The position numbers were made by a program, and so were the translations under genes. A DNA stretch of 64,000 nt, taken from positions 1,302,001 through 1,366,000 of the forward strand of contig NZ_OY787456.1 of assembly GCF_963678875.1 (NCBI RefSeq), read 5' to 3'. The stretch comes from an uncultured Hyphomonas sp. (GTDB lineage Bacteria > Pseudomonadota > Alphaproteobacteria > Caulobacterales > Hyphomonadaceae). Position 1 is the stretch's first letter; each line of letters opens with the position of its first letter. Positions 52,169 through 61,016 of this stretch are shown here, piece after piece. Under the pieces are notes generated by a model. That model was given only the letters and a program-made list of their open reading frames with translations. It searched no databases and was not told the origin of the DNA.

Positions 52169-54154
52169 TTGATACGCGGGTTTGTTCTGGTCATTGCGGC
52201 CCTTTGTATGTCTATGAATGCATCTGCGTGGTGGTCTATGGACAGCTATGAGTTCGAGAGCATGGTTCGCAAAGGCAAGTGCGAGAGCAGGACCGACTTC
52301 AAGCGTTGTGCTGCGTCCTGGCCGACTTTTGTTCGTACAGAAGATGGCGGCACAAAAGTACAATACATGCTCGCCCGTAATGACGTGACCGAAGCAGAAA
52401 TAGAGGACTTGCTGAGGGAACTGAATATTTCGACCCAGCGCTATCTGGAATTTGTGCGGAAAGATAAGGGCGGTAACGCCGGATCGCTGGGGCTGGACTA
52501 TTTCGCAAAGAATATGGTGTTGCAGGGATTGCTGGCTTCAGACGGCAAGACAGAGCTATTGCCGCCGATCTACAAAACCGTCTATCCGGTCAGCGACAAT
52601 CTGGTCATGGTCAGGAAGATCACCAATGCATGGGGGTTCGTAACGCTTGGCGATCCGGCCTCTTTCCGGGATATCGGTTTTGGCTGGGATAAATTCGACT
52701 TTCTGTTCGGTCAGTTGGAAACAAAACCGACAATGCTTGTGTTCAAAGGCAAGAGTGATGCTCCGGGCCTTGAGAAATATACGATGGTCGACGCAAAGGG
52801 GCAGGCGACCCTGACGATTGACAGGGTCAAGCCACGCGAAGGAAAGGGGCGCTCGTATACGATCTTCGATGGCGGCTATCTTGGCTTCCCGGTCCGCACC
52901 GAAGAGGGCACCAACATAACCGTTTTCGTGAGTGCGGCAACACTTGGTGTCGACCGTATTGCCCCGCCGTTTGAAATTTTGCGATACGGCTGGAGAATAC
53001 AGGGCAATTACAGCTCAGATGTGGCAAGAACGGGTTTCGCCGATGTGGCGATGGAAAAGGTGGGTTCCTTTTCATCCAGTCACGGAATTGTTGCTGGCGA
53101 CATGTACCTGCCGCTGGATGCGTGGAATGGCAAATCGAAGATAAACCATAAGGCGGATGGAGAGAAGATCATTGGCATGGTGCCGATCTATCTTCCGGAA
53201 CCCTATCAGCATGTGCGCGGCTGGATCACGGTCCATGGCGACGATACACGGCGGTGGTACAAACTGGTTGCACATGCGCCGGAGGAGGATGGTTGGGGAA
53301 AGCTGCAGGTCGGCAAGCAGCGCGAGCTCGAGCCCCAGGACATCGTAGGCTATGCAAAATACTTCCCTCCGGTGGCTGATATCTGGATTGGCACCGTCTC
53401 CGATGATGTGTTTGCGGAGAGGTTCAAGGAGTTTTCAAACCTGGATCCGCGCGATCTGCCGCAGCCTGGTTTGCGCATTGTAGTGCGCCTGTTCGATGAT
53501 CCCGACCATCCTGAAACCTCAGGCATTACGGACTGGGTCAGCACGGGTGACGACATCCACAGGCGTGCTGTTGAGAAAGCCTATGCCGACATCTCGCACC
53601 TCCCGACACATGCTTTCGATCCGCAGGCTCTGGTCACGAAGGACATTCTGACGACTGCCGTCAGTGATTATTTCATCAATATGGAGCAGCGTGAGACCCG
53701 TGCGCTGACGCCTGCGGAACGCCAGGCACGCGATGCCCAGCGCGAGGCAAATTATCAGGCCGTGTTAGTGAGCGCCCAGCTTGTCATGGCCGATGAAGTC
53801 ATGCAGCCCGGCCGGTCTGTCAGGGAGTACGTCAACTTCTACAAGGTGGCGAAGACGCATGGCGGCAAGTATCTGAAGGCCTACTGGCGCGAATACGGGC
53901 ACCTCCCCGACATCGCGGATTCTGGTGAAATTTGCCGCCGGTTTGGTCAAACCAGTGAAGAGTGCCACCTCGTCTGGCCGACTGCGAAAGCCTATTACGA
54001 TGAGGAAAAGGCAAAGGCAGACCGCGCTGCAGAGCGCTATGCCAGGGAACAGATGGATCGCCGGTTCGACCCCAACTGGAATGCGGCTCCCAAAAGTACC
54101 GAGCCACGCTGCTACAACAATTACGATGGCACGGAGACGTGCTTCTCGAACTAG
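52169..54154 (+). CDS. Large secreted protein of unknown function
   Basis: About 661 residues from TTG 52169, which lies 8 nt after GGGAG (GTG 52154 or 52160 are alternatives). Signal peptide MIRGFVLVIAALCMSMNASA. The mature protein is alpha/beta with WG-repeat-like SDNLVMVRKITNAWGFVTLG, a Lys/Arg-rich C-terminal helix (RAAERYAREQMDRRFDP) and a Cys-containing tail (CYNNYDGTETCFSN). GC is clearly lower than in purD. It sits between purD and a degraded second copy of the purD 3' end, which suggests insertion of this segment. Not recognised. Confidence 0.75.
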   Translation: MIRGFVLVIAALCMSMNASAWWSMDSYEFESMVRKGKCESRTDFKRCAASWPTFVRTEDGGTKVQYMLARNDVTEAEIEDLLRELNISTQRYLEFVRKDKGGNAGSLGLDYFAKNMVLQGLLASDGKTELLPPIYKTVYPVSDNLVMVRKITNAWGFVTLGDPASFRDIGFGWDKFDFLFGQLETKPTMLVFKGKSDAPGLEKYTMVDAKGQATLTIDRVKPREGKGRSYTIFDGGYLGFPVRTEEGTNITVFVSAATLGVDRIAPPFEILRYGWRIQGNYSSDVARTGFADVAMEKVGSFSSSHGIVAGDMYLPLDAWNGKSKINHKADGEKIIGMVPIYLPEPYQHVRGWITVHGDDTRRWYKLVAHAPEEDGWGKLQVGKQRELEPQDIVGYAKYFPPVADIWIGTVSDDVFAERFKEFSNLDPRDLPQPGLRIVVRLFDDPDHPETSGITDWVSTGDDIHRRAVEKAYADISHLPTHAFDPQALVTKDILTTAVSDYFINMEQRETRALTPAERQARDAQREANYQAVLVSAQLVMADEVMQPGRSVREYVNFYKVAKTHGGKYLKAYWREYGHLPDIADSGEICRRFGQTSEECHLVWPTAKAYYDEEKAKADRAAERYAREQMDRRFDPNWNAAPKSTEPRCYNNYDGTETCFSN

Positions 54155-54221
54155 TCAATGGCGGATCTGACACCGGCGCAGAGCCACTGGACAATGGATA
54201 CGCTGTTCAGGAAATTTGGCG

Positions 54222-54273
54222 GGCCGGAAGGGGGCTGCCGCCGCGAAATCGGCTGGCGGGTGTCGGAGCGGGG
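54222..54273 (+). pseudogene. Diverged copy of the purD 3' end
   Basis: These 52 bases align without gaps to 51981-52032 of purD at 42 of 52 positions. They encode PEGGCRREIGWRVSERG against [17 protein letters not shown] at the purD C-terminus. The copy lies 67 bp after the stop of the secreted-protein gene and in the same orientation as purD, so the segment 52.03-54.22 kb is bounded by direct repeats. Confidence 0.7.
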
Positions 54274-54311
54274 GCAGGTCTTGCCTGCGCGTTGATGATT
54301 TGGAGTGACGA

Positions 54312-55751
54312 ATGAAGCATGCCTTGATGGGGGCTGGTGTGGTGCTGGCCACTGCGGCGCTTGCGGCCTGCGCCTCTCCGCCAGCGCCGGTGCCGCTCAC
54401 CGGAGATTTGCTGATTCGTGATGTGCGGACGATTGGGTTTGAGGGGGAGACGCCTGCGATCCGCGAGCATGCCTTTGTTCTCGTGAAGGATGGGAAGATC
54501 CTGGCTGTCCGCGATACGGCTGACGGCTTCTCCGCGCTGGAGACTGTAGAGGGGGGCGGGCAAACCATGGTGCCCGGCCTCACCGATATGCACGTGCATG
54601 TCTGGGACGAGGCGGAACTCGGTGCTTACCTTTCCTGGGGCGTGACGCGGGTGCGAAACATGTCCGGCCTATCCTTCCACCTGCCGCTGGCAAAGCGGAT
54701 CGAGGCAGGGGAGGTGATGGGACCGCATCTCGTCACGACCGGCCCGATCCTGAACAGCCCCGGCCCGAATGCGCAGATCAATCACCAGATGGTCCAAACG
54801 GCAGACGAGGCGCGCGCCGCAGTCGCGTGGCAGGCCGAGGCCGGGTTCGAGCGGATCAAGGTCTATTCCAACCTGACGCGCCCGGCCTATGAGGCGATCA
54901 TCGAAGAGGCTGCTGCGCGCGGCATGCCCGTGTCCGGCCACACGCCGGAAGGTGCGCGCGAAGACGGCATGCCGGACGAAAAGCCTTTCGACATCAGCTT
55001 CGAAGAGGTTCTGGCCGACCGGTTCGAAACCATTGAACACATCGAATCCATCGTCTGGCATGGCCTGCGTGACCGCCATGATGAGGATGCCGCCCGGGCA
55101 CTTGCGTGGAAGATCGCGGCAGCGGGCGTGCCGGTGACGTCCACCTTGCTGGCGCACCGCAACCTCCTGCTTGTGGCGGAAACGGCGGGCGCTGCGGTAA
55201 CCCGTCCGGGAACGGAGCTCCTGAACACGGTGGAGCAGCAAACGGAAGCGGAGAATTTCGCCTTCTGGTCGGCGCAGGATCCTGCCGCGCCTGCGGAATA
55301 TGCGGCCTTCTATGCCCGCGTCGCGAAAATCTTTCAGGAAGAGGGCGTGACCCTGCTGGCCGGTACGGATTCCGGCATCTTCACGAACATTCCCGGCAAG
55401 TCGCTCGGCGAAGAACTGGTCCTCCTCAGCGAGGCAGGAATTGCGCCTTACGACGTGCTGCGGTCGGCAACCTATTCGCCGTCGGTCGTGCTGGGCACGG
55501 CGGGGCAGGATGGTTGTGTCGAGGTGGGGTGCGCAGCGGACCTCGTGCTTTTGCCGTGCGACCCGCTGGCGGACATCGGCTGCGTGAGCGAACCTGCGGG
55601 CCTCGTCTACCGCGGCGCGTGGCTCGACCGGGCGGCGCTGGATGGCCTGCGTCAGGCCTCGGCGGAACAGAATGTTGACCGGACGATGGCAAACGTGTTC
55701 GGCGGACTGGCCGAGTATGGCGTCGATGTGAGTGTGCTGGCAGGCGAATAG
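54312..55751 (+). CDS. Amidohydrolase-family lipoprotein
   Basis: 479 residues. Lipoprotein signal ATAALAACASPPAP, then a TIM-barrel amidohydrolase: HxH in LTDMHVHVWDE, Lys in ERIKVYSNLTRP, His in MPVSGHTPEG and ETIEHIESIVWH, Asp in LLAGTDSGIFTN. A surface-anchored hydrolase of the imidazolonepropionase/prolidase-like group acting on small amides or peptides. Not in an obvious operon. Confidence 0.88.
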   Translation: MKHALMGAGVVLATAALAACASPPAPVPLTGDLLIRDVRTIGFEGETPAIREHAFVLVKDGKILAVRDTADGFSALETVEGGGQTMVPGLTDMHVHVWDEAELGAYLSWGVTRVRNMSGLSFHLPLAKRIEAGEVMGPHLVTTGPILNSPGPNAQINHQMVQTADEARAAVAWQAEAGFERIKVYSNLTRPAYEAIIEEAAARGMPVSGHTPEGAREDGMPDEKPFDISFEEVLADRFETIEHIESIVWHGLRDRHDEDAARALAWKIAAAGVPVTSTLLAHRNLLLVAETAGAAVTRPGTELLNTVEQQTEAENFAFWSAQDPAAPAEYAAFYARVAKIFQEEGVTLLAGTDSGIFTNIPGKSLGEELVLLSEAGIAPYDVLRSATYSPSVVLGTAGQDGCVEVGCAADLVLLPCDPLADIGCVSEPAGLVYRGAWLDRAALDGLRQASAEQNVDRTMANVFGGLAEYGVDVSVLAGE

Positions 55752-55801
55752 GATTTCAGGCGGCTCCGCCGGTCCGTGGATGTGCGGTCCAGGAAAGGCG
55801 G

Positions 55802-55873
55802 TTTGCCCGCCGCCGGGTCGATTTGGGAAATGCGGCGGGCAAAACGCAGAACGCGGCGTGGCGTTCTGTGCGT
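55802..55873 (+). repeat. Paired hairpins related to the array at 63 kb
   Basis: Stem 1: TTTGCCCGCCGC (55802-55813) with GCGGCGGGCAAA (55832-55843), 12 bp perfect. Stem 2 follows at once: ACGCAGAACGC (55844-55854) with GCGTTCTGTGCGT (55861-55873), one 2-nt bulge. A GCCCGCC/GGCGGGC hairpin followed by a second hairpin is the layout of the four units at 62.96-63.61 kb. It also may act as a terminator for the amidohydrolase gene; a T7 run stands further on at 55924. Confidence 0.6.
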
Positions 55874-55946
55874 TGAACGCATCAGCAGGCAGAATCCGTC
55901 GCAGAAAATTGCCTGACGGGCACTTTTTTTGACGGGCGCCGTGGCC

Positions 55947-57008
55947 TCAGGCGTTCGGGTCGATCAGGATCTTGATTTCGTGAGGATCTTTGGCGAGCGC
56001 GTCGAAGGCTGCCTCGGTGCTCGCCAATGGCTGGCGGCTGGTGATCAGGCGGCCGGCCAGGTCGGTATGGGTCTCGATCAGGTGCAGCGCAGTGCCGAAT
56101 TCCTCCGGTCGATAGGCGAAGCTGAACTCCAGTGTCAGTTCCCGCGTAATCCCTTCCAGCGGGGTGATCTTCTCGTCATGGGGGCAGACACCGACGACAA
56201 TGATGTGCGAATGCGCCGGGGCGGACTGGATGATCTGGCCCATCACACCGGGGGCGCCGGTGCATTCGAAAATGTTGAGCCCGTGCGGCTGGCCGCGGAA
56301 ATCCCGCTCCAGCAGCGGGGACATCAAAGCTGGCGTGTGGCCAAGATCGCTCCAGCGCTCGTATGGGCTGTCGGTGGCCGGGTCGAGCACGATGTCGGCG
56401 CCAAGGTTGGCCGCGACAGCGCGGCGTTCGGCAGAGAAGTCCGCGGCGAGGACCGGCCCGCGCCCGGCAATCTTCAATGCCAGGATCACGGCCAGGCCAA
56501 CCGGGCCGCAACCGATCACCATGTTCGGGCCGTCGTTCCGGTTTGCGAGGTTTACCGCATGCAGGCCGACAGATAGTGGCTCCGTCAGTGCGGCAAGGTC
56601 GTCCGGAATGCCGTCCGGCACGCGGAATGTGCGTGTCGCATCGATACAGGACAGCGTGGCGAGCCCGCCGCTGTGGAAGGGCGAGAGGCCGATACAGGCC
56701 GGGCCGCCATGGCTGTGCGTGAAAGGCAGACCGGTCACCCGGTCGCCAACCTTGAGCGATGTTTCCGTGCCCGGAGCGATGCCGACAACCCGGGCCGAGA
56801 ACTCATGGCCGGGCACGATGATGGGGAGCTGGTTCTGCGCTTCGGGTGGCGTGGCATCGGCCAGTTCCGCCATCTGCTTGCGCAGGCTGAGATCGCTGCC
56901 GCAGATTCCGTTGAAGAGCGGCTGTACCAGAAGCTGGCCAGCGGCGGGAGACGGATCGGGAAGGTCCGTGATGCGGAAGGATTTTCCCTGCAGGGTGAGC
57001 GCGCGCAT
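55947..57008 (-). CDS. Zinc-type medium-chain alcohol dehydrogenase
   Basis: 353 residues. Catalytic zinc site Cys in GICGSDLSLRK and His-Glu in VPGHEFSARVVG; Rossmann motif GCGPVGLAVILALKI. The four-Cys structural zinc loop is absent. It oxidises an alcohol with NAD(P). It starts directly after the SDR stop (no gap) and ends the cupin-SDR-ADH operon. Confidence 0.9.
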   Translation of the reverse strand: MRALTLQGKSFRITDLPDPSPAAGQLLVQPLFNGICGSDLSLRKQMAELADATPPEAQNQLPIIVPGHEFSARVVGIAPGTETSLKVGDRVTGLPFTHSHGGPACIGLSPFHSGGLATLSCIDATRTFRVPDGIPDDLAALTEPLSVGLHAVNLANRNDGPNMVIGCGPVGLAVILALKIAGRGPVLAADFSAERRAVAANLGADIVLDPATDSPYERWSDLGHTPALMSPLLERDFRGQPHGLNIFECTGAPGVMGQIIQSAPAHSHIIVVGVCPHDEKITPLEGITRELTLEFSFAYRPEEFGTALHLIETHTDLAGRLITSRQPLASTEAAFDALAKDPHEIKILIDPNA

Positions 57009-57794
57009 CTAGGCCTCTGGCATGCCAGCGAACAGGGCGACTTCCGGCTGGCCTGTGTGGGCGGTGGTGCCGCCATCCGCCACGACGATGGAGCCGGTCA
57101 TGTAGGAAGCATCATCCGAGGCGAGAAAAGCGACAACTTTCGCCATCTCCTCAGGCTGCGCCCCCCGTCCCATGGGAATGCGCTTGTGCCATTCCTGCGG
57201 CAGGCCGGGCATGTCGTTCATGCCGGCGGTGATCGGCGTTTCGACGAGCCCCGGACAGAGGGCATTCACGCGAATGCCGTCGCGTGCATGGTCTATGGCG
57301 AGCGCCTTCGTGTAATTGATCACCGCCCCTTTGGCGGCGTTGTAGGCGGCAAACCTGTAGTCCCCACCCAGGCCTGAAATGGATGCGGTGTTCACAATCG
57401 CGCTGCCACGCGGCATGTGAGGAATGGCGTGGTGACAGGCATAGTAGACGCTGTGCAGGTCCACCGCGATGACCTGTTCCCACTGGTCTGGTGGCAACTC
57501 CACCGTGTTCGCGAAGCTGCCGATCCCGGCATTGTTGAACAGGATGTCGATCCGTCCGTGAGTGTCGATTGCCGCCTTGATGAGCGCGCCGACATCGGCC
57601 TCTTTCGAGACATCGCAGGCAACCGCCATGGCATCCGAGCCAAGGTCTGCGGCAAGGGCATTTGCTGCATCCGCGGAAATGTCTGCGAGCACGACCTTGG
57701 CGCCGTCGCCTGCCATCAGGCGTGCCGTAGCCGCGCCGATGCCGGAGGCTGCACCTGTGATGACGGCAACCTTGTTCTCAAATCTTTTTATCAT
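57009..57794 (-). CDS. Short-chain dehydrogenase/reductase
   Basis: 261 residues, classical SDR: ITGAASGIGAATARL, NNAGIGSFANTVE, catalytic Ser in VNTASISGLGG and YxxxK in AAYNAAKGAVINYTKAL. NAD is likely because an Asp ends beta-2 (VLADIS). Second gene of the operon divergent from the TetR gene. Confidence 0.92.
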   Translation of the reverse strand: MIKRFENKVAVITGAASGIGAATARLMAGDGAKVVLADISADAANALAADLGSDAMAVACDVSKEADVGALIKAAIDTHGRIDILFNNAGIGSFANTVELPPDQWEQVIAVDLHSVYYACHHAIPHMPRGSAIVNTASISGLGGDYRFAAYNAAKGAVINYTKALAIDHARDGIRVNALCPGLVETPITAGMNDMPGLPQEWHKRIPMGRGAQPEEMAKVVAFLASDDASYMTGSIVVADGGTTAHTGQPEVALFAGMPEA

Positions 57795-57809
57795 CCGATG
57801 GCCGCTCCG

Positions 57810-58343
57810 TCAGGACAGGACTGAGCTGGGAGGAGTCTCGTCTGCCCATGCGGAGCGGCGCTCGGAAATCGCTCCCGAAATTCTCTGCCAGGCTGGCAGG
57901 GTCTTCGCGAGGAACTTTATGTCGAAGTCTTCCTGGGTACGGAATTCAAGCACTTCCACGCCGTCGGGGCCGGGCGTGTAGCGATAGGCCTTGCCCGTAC
58001 CCAGGAAGAAACCGTCGCCCGGGCCCAGCGTGTCGGTGCCCAGTTGGAGGCTGCCAGCGACGATATAGTAGAGACAGTCGGCATTGTGTGTGTGCAGAGG
58101 GAGCGGGAAGCCGCTCTTGAACCAGGCATAAGTCAGGCTGAAGCCCGGTTGGGAAAACAGGGTCTTGACCACATTGCCCTCGGCAAAGCCCGCTTCCAGC
58201 GCGGTGGCGATGCCGGCTTCAAGGTCTGGGGTCATGTCCGCCACTTCCATGTGCGCCGTCTCGTCCAGCGAGGGCGCCTCGGAGGTGCGGAAAATCTGGT
58301 AGCCGGTTGCGGCCGGTTTTTCGGTGACGGGTGCGTCGCTCAT
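57810..58343 (-). CDS. Cupin-domain protein
   Basis: 177 residues with one cupin: FPLPLHTHNADCLYYIVAGS, LGPGDGFFLGTGKAYRY, a metal-binding barrel that may be an enzyme or a ligand sensor. First gene of the cupin-SDR-ADH unit, 15 bp before the SDR gene. Its promoter lies in the 199-bp gap with the TetR gene. Confidence 0.85.
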   Translation of the reverse strand: MSDAPVTEKPAATGYQIFRTSEAPSLDETAHMEVADMTPDLEAGIATALEAGFAEGNVVKTLFSQPGFSLTYAWFKSGFPLPLHTHNADCLYYIVAGSLQLGTDTLGPGDGFFLGTGKAYRYTPGPDGVEVLEFRTQEDFDIKFLAKTLPAWQRISGAISERRSAWADETPPSSVLS

Positions 58344-58448
58344 CTCAATTTTCCTCCCATTGGCCGCGATGGGTTCCGGCCAGATTAGCAGGTGCCGGGC
58401 TCCGGCCCGTGTCTTCCTGCCTGGTTCACGCTAGCGGAATATCTTAAA

Positions 58449-58464
58449 TAGTCAACACTGACTA
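58449..58464. promoter_or_regulatory. TetR-type operator between cupin and tetR
   Basis: TAGTCA-ACAC-TGACTA is a perfect 16-bp dyad in the divergent gap, 79 bp before the TetR gene. It is AT-rich like a promoter. Likely bound by the TetR protein encoded alongside. Confidence 0.6.
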
Positions 58465-58542
58465 GTATTGGGGCCGTGCGGTTGACGCGAGCAAGCTGCT
58501 GCCCATTATCTGCGCCAGGCAGGGCAGGAAGCGGCGAACCGA

Positions 58543-59172
58543 ATGACGGAAATTCAAGAGCGTTCAGGCCGCAGGCGCACACGCCGCGGCGAGGAAACCC
58601 GCCGGCAGCTGATCGAAGCCTGCATCGATTGCCTCAATGAGCGCGGCTATGCCGGTACCTCGATCGAAGCCGTGATGTCGAAATCCGGGATCAGCCGCGG
58701 CTCCGTCCTGAACCAGTTTCCGACCCGGCTGGACCTGATGACCGCCACGATCGAGACCGCCATGCGGGCGATGATGGCGGACACGAGCGCCCGGTTCGCG
58801 CGGATCGCTGATCCGGTCGAGCGCCTGCGCCGTCTTTGTGATGTCTACTGGGAAACCCAGAAGCTGCCGCTCGCTGCCGCGGTTACCGAAGTACTGCTCG
58901 CGGCGCGTTGGGATACCGAACTGGCCAGCATGCTGGGCCGGGTGACGAAGGAAATCGAGATTGAACTCGATGCGGAGACCCGGCGGCGCGGTATGGAAGC
59001 GGGGGTGAACGATGTGGAGGCGCTGGTCGTCCACACCCGGATGCTGATCCTGTCGCTGCGCGGCATGACGCTGGAACTGATGTTCGACCCGGACCGGCAG
59101 ATCATCCACCACGCACTGGAGGAAATCCGCGCGTCTCACGATGCCTTCTGCGACCGGATGCTGTCAGACTAG
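58543..59172 (+). CDS. TetR-family regulator
   Basis: 209 residues. HTH in GYAGTSIEAVMSKSGISRGS then VLNQFPTRLDLM; the C-terminal domain is helical. Divergent from the cupin-SDR-ADH operon, its probable target. Its stop overlaps that of the convergent ECF gene (CTAG). Confidence 0.9.
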   Translation: MTEIQERSGRRRTRRGEETRRQLIEACIDCLNERGYAGTSIEAVMSKSGISRGSVLNQFPTRLDLMTATIETAMRAMMADTSARFARIADPVERLRRLCDVYWETQKLPLAAAVTEVLLAARWDTELASMLGRVTKEIEIELDAETRRRGMEAGVNDVEALVVHTRMLILSLRGMTLELMFDPDRQIIHHALEEIRASHDAFCDRMLSD

Positions 59173-60044
59173 GCCTGACCGGGCAGCTTGTCCGGATTGC
59201 GCATGGCGTAGAGCCAGGCGATGCGGCCATCCGTCGATGGGGCGAGTGTCAGGATGAGGTCCACCTTTCCTTCGAGGCGCCGGACAATGGCCGGGCCACC
59301 ATTCGCGAGCGCAGGTTCGACAGACCACTCGGCCGTTTCCTGCGCAGCCTTCGCCATGACCGCCATCAGCACATGGGTGATGTCCTCGGGGCCGATCAGT
59401 GGACGGAGTGCTGCACGAACCTTCTTGCCGCCATCTGTGTAGGCGACGGCATCCCTGGAAAACAGGCTGAGTGCGGCGTCATGGTCCAGCGCGCTGGCGG
59501 CGGCCATGAAGCGTTGGAGCAGGTCTGCTACTTCCGTCGGCGGCGCGTCGAAACGCGGACCGCTCTCCTGCAGGCGCCGGTGCGCGCGGCTGACCAGCTG
59601 GCGGCAAGCAGCTTCCGATTTGCCGGTGATGGCGGAAATCTCGTCATATCCGGCATCGAATGCCTCGCGCAGGATGAAGGCGGCACGTTCCGTTTCGGAC
59701 AGGCGCTCCATCGCCCAAAGCAGGGCAAGTTCGCATTCCTGCGCCAGCGCAAACCGCTCCTCTATGCCGAGGGTTTCGCTTTCCACCAGCGGCTCGGGCA
59801 GCCATGGGCCGGGATAGGTCTCCCGCCGCGCGCGGGCAGAGCGCAGGGCGTCGATGGCGATGCGGGTGGCGGTGCGGCGCAGCCACGCTTGCGGGTTCTC
59901 GATCGTGTCGTGATCGGCTCGTTCCCAGCGCAGCCAGGTGTCCTGCACCGCATCCTCGGCGCCCGCGCGTTCGCCCAACATGCGATAACACAAGGCCGTC
60001 AGGGCCGGACGTTCGGCTTCGAACAGGGCAGTGTCGGCGTTCAT
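59169..60044 (-). CDS. ECF41-type RNA polymerase sigma factor
   Basis: 291 residues. Sigma2 (YRMLGERAGAEDAVQDTWLR), a linker with WLPEPLVESE, sigma4 (FDAGYDEISAITGKSEAACR) and a SnoaL-like C-terminal extension with YTDGGKKVRA, the DGGGK-like motif by which ECF41 factors self-regulate. No anti-sigma gene is needed in this group. Its start overlaps the CMD-like gene by 4 bp, and that kind of oxidoreductase is the known ECF41 target. Confidence 0.9.
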   Translation of the reverse strand: MNADTALFEAERPALTALCYRMLGERAGAEDAVQDTWLRWERADHDTIENPQAWLRRTATRIAIDALRSARARRETYPGPWLPEPLVESETLGIEERFALAQECELALLWAMERLSETERAAFILREAFDAGYDEISAITGKSEAACRQLVSRAHRRLQESGPRFDAPPTEVADLLQRFMAAASALDHDAALSLFSRDAVAYTDGGKKVRAALRPLIGPEDITHVLMAVMAKAAQETAEWSVEPALANGGPAIVRRLEGKVDLILTLAPSTDGRIAWLYAMRNPDKLPGQA

Positions 60045-60577
60045 GCGGCGAGCTTCACGACCTTGCCGCCAAAGTCCAGCCTCTGGCAGGCTTGCCCGTG
60101 GCCGAGGCCTCGCTTGAGCACGGGATAGACGCGGCCCGACGCTGCTGCAAAAGCGCAGGAAATGGCGGCCTTCCGGCCGAATTCGTTCTCGATCTCGCGG
60201 TGCAGCTCGTCGGCGGACACGTCTCCCGATATGGCGGCACAGGCAAAGCGGAAGCCCAGCCCCATGGCGCCCGCTTCTTTCGGCCGTCCTTCCGCGCAGG
60301 CCTGAAGGGCGTCCGCATCAGCCCCGTTCGCCAGTGCCATGTCGACGACGAGCTGGGCGCAGGGGCCGCAATCGCCCTCCAGTGTGGATGCCAGCAGCGC
60401 ACCGGTCCAGACCGGGCGGCCCGCCTCCGGTCCGCGATATTTATAGAAGTTCGGGAACTTCGAAAGCGTGTAGGCGGCGGCTGGCGAGACATCTGCGATT
60501 TCGTGCATGTAGGTCACGTCATAGCTGAACGCCCTGCCGAACTTGCGGATCTGCGAATGCAGGAACTGGCGGATCAT
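60041..60577 (-). CDS. Carboxymuconolactone decarboxylase-like protein
   Basis: 178 residues, helical, with the redox-type motif GDCGPCAQLVVDMA of AhpD/CMD proteins and a later His-rich segment absent. Members associated with ECF41 are thought to act in oxidative or solvent stress. It overlaps both neighbours by 4 bp in a three-gene operon (membrane protein, this gene, sigma factor). Confidence 0.82.
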   Translation of the reverse strand: MIRQFLHSQIRKFGRAFSYDVTYMHEIADVSPAAAYTLSKFPNFYKYRGPEAGRPVWTGALLASTLEGDCGPCAQLVVDMALANGADADALQACAEGRPKEAGAMGLGFRFACAAISGDVSADELHREIENEFGRKAAISCAFAAASGRVYPVLKRGLGHGQACQRLDFGGKVVKLAA

Positions 60578-60960
60578 GTCCTGATCTCCTTGTGTGTGAA
60601 ATTGAGGGCGGCGGCGAGGGCCAGCAAGGCCGGAACCTGAATGCCGGTGAGGTTCACCAGGGCGATCTGGTCGAACGGCACACCGCGCGCGAACCAGATC
60701 CAGATATGGAAGAGGGCATGCAGGGCGGGCCAGGTGGCACCGCAGACAGCTGCAGTGCGGTCGAGCTTCAGCGCACCATAGGCCAGCGCACCGGCACTCA
60801 TCCCGAAGGCAAGCGCGATATCACGTACGAAGTGCAGATTGAACGGTCCCATCATCGCTACGCCCGGGACGGTCTCGTACCAGGTGTGCGGCGCGAACCA
60901 CATCCACAGCGCATTCGTGAAATGCGCCGCAGCAATCAGCAAAAGGATCAGTCTCCACAT
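60574..60960 (-). CDS. Small four-helix membrane protein
   Basis: 128 residues with about four hydrophobic helices (LILLLIAAAHFTNALWMWFA, DIALAFGMSAGALAYGALKL, ALLALAAALNF). DoxX-like in size but not certain. First gene of the ECF41 operon; start overlap with the CMD-like gene is ATGA. Confidence 0.75.
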   Translation of the reverse strand: MWRLILLLIAAAHFTNALWMWFAPHTWYETVPGVAMMGPFNLHFVRDIALAFGMSAGALAYGALKLDRTAAVCGATWPALHALFHIWIWFARGVPFDQIALVNLTGIQVPALLALAAALNFTHKEIRT

Positions 60961-61016
60961 GTCATGTCTCCTGTTTCAGGGACATGACGAGACAGTGCCC
61001 GGTTTTGTGACAGGTC

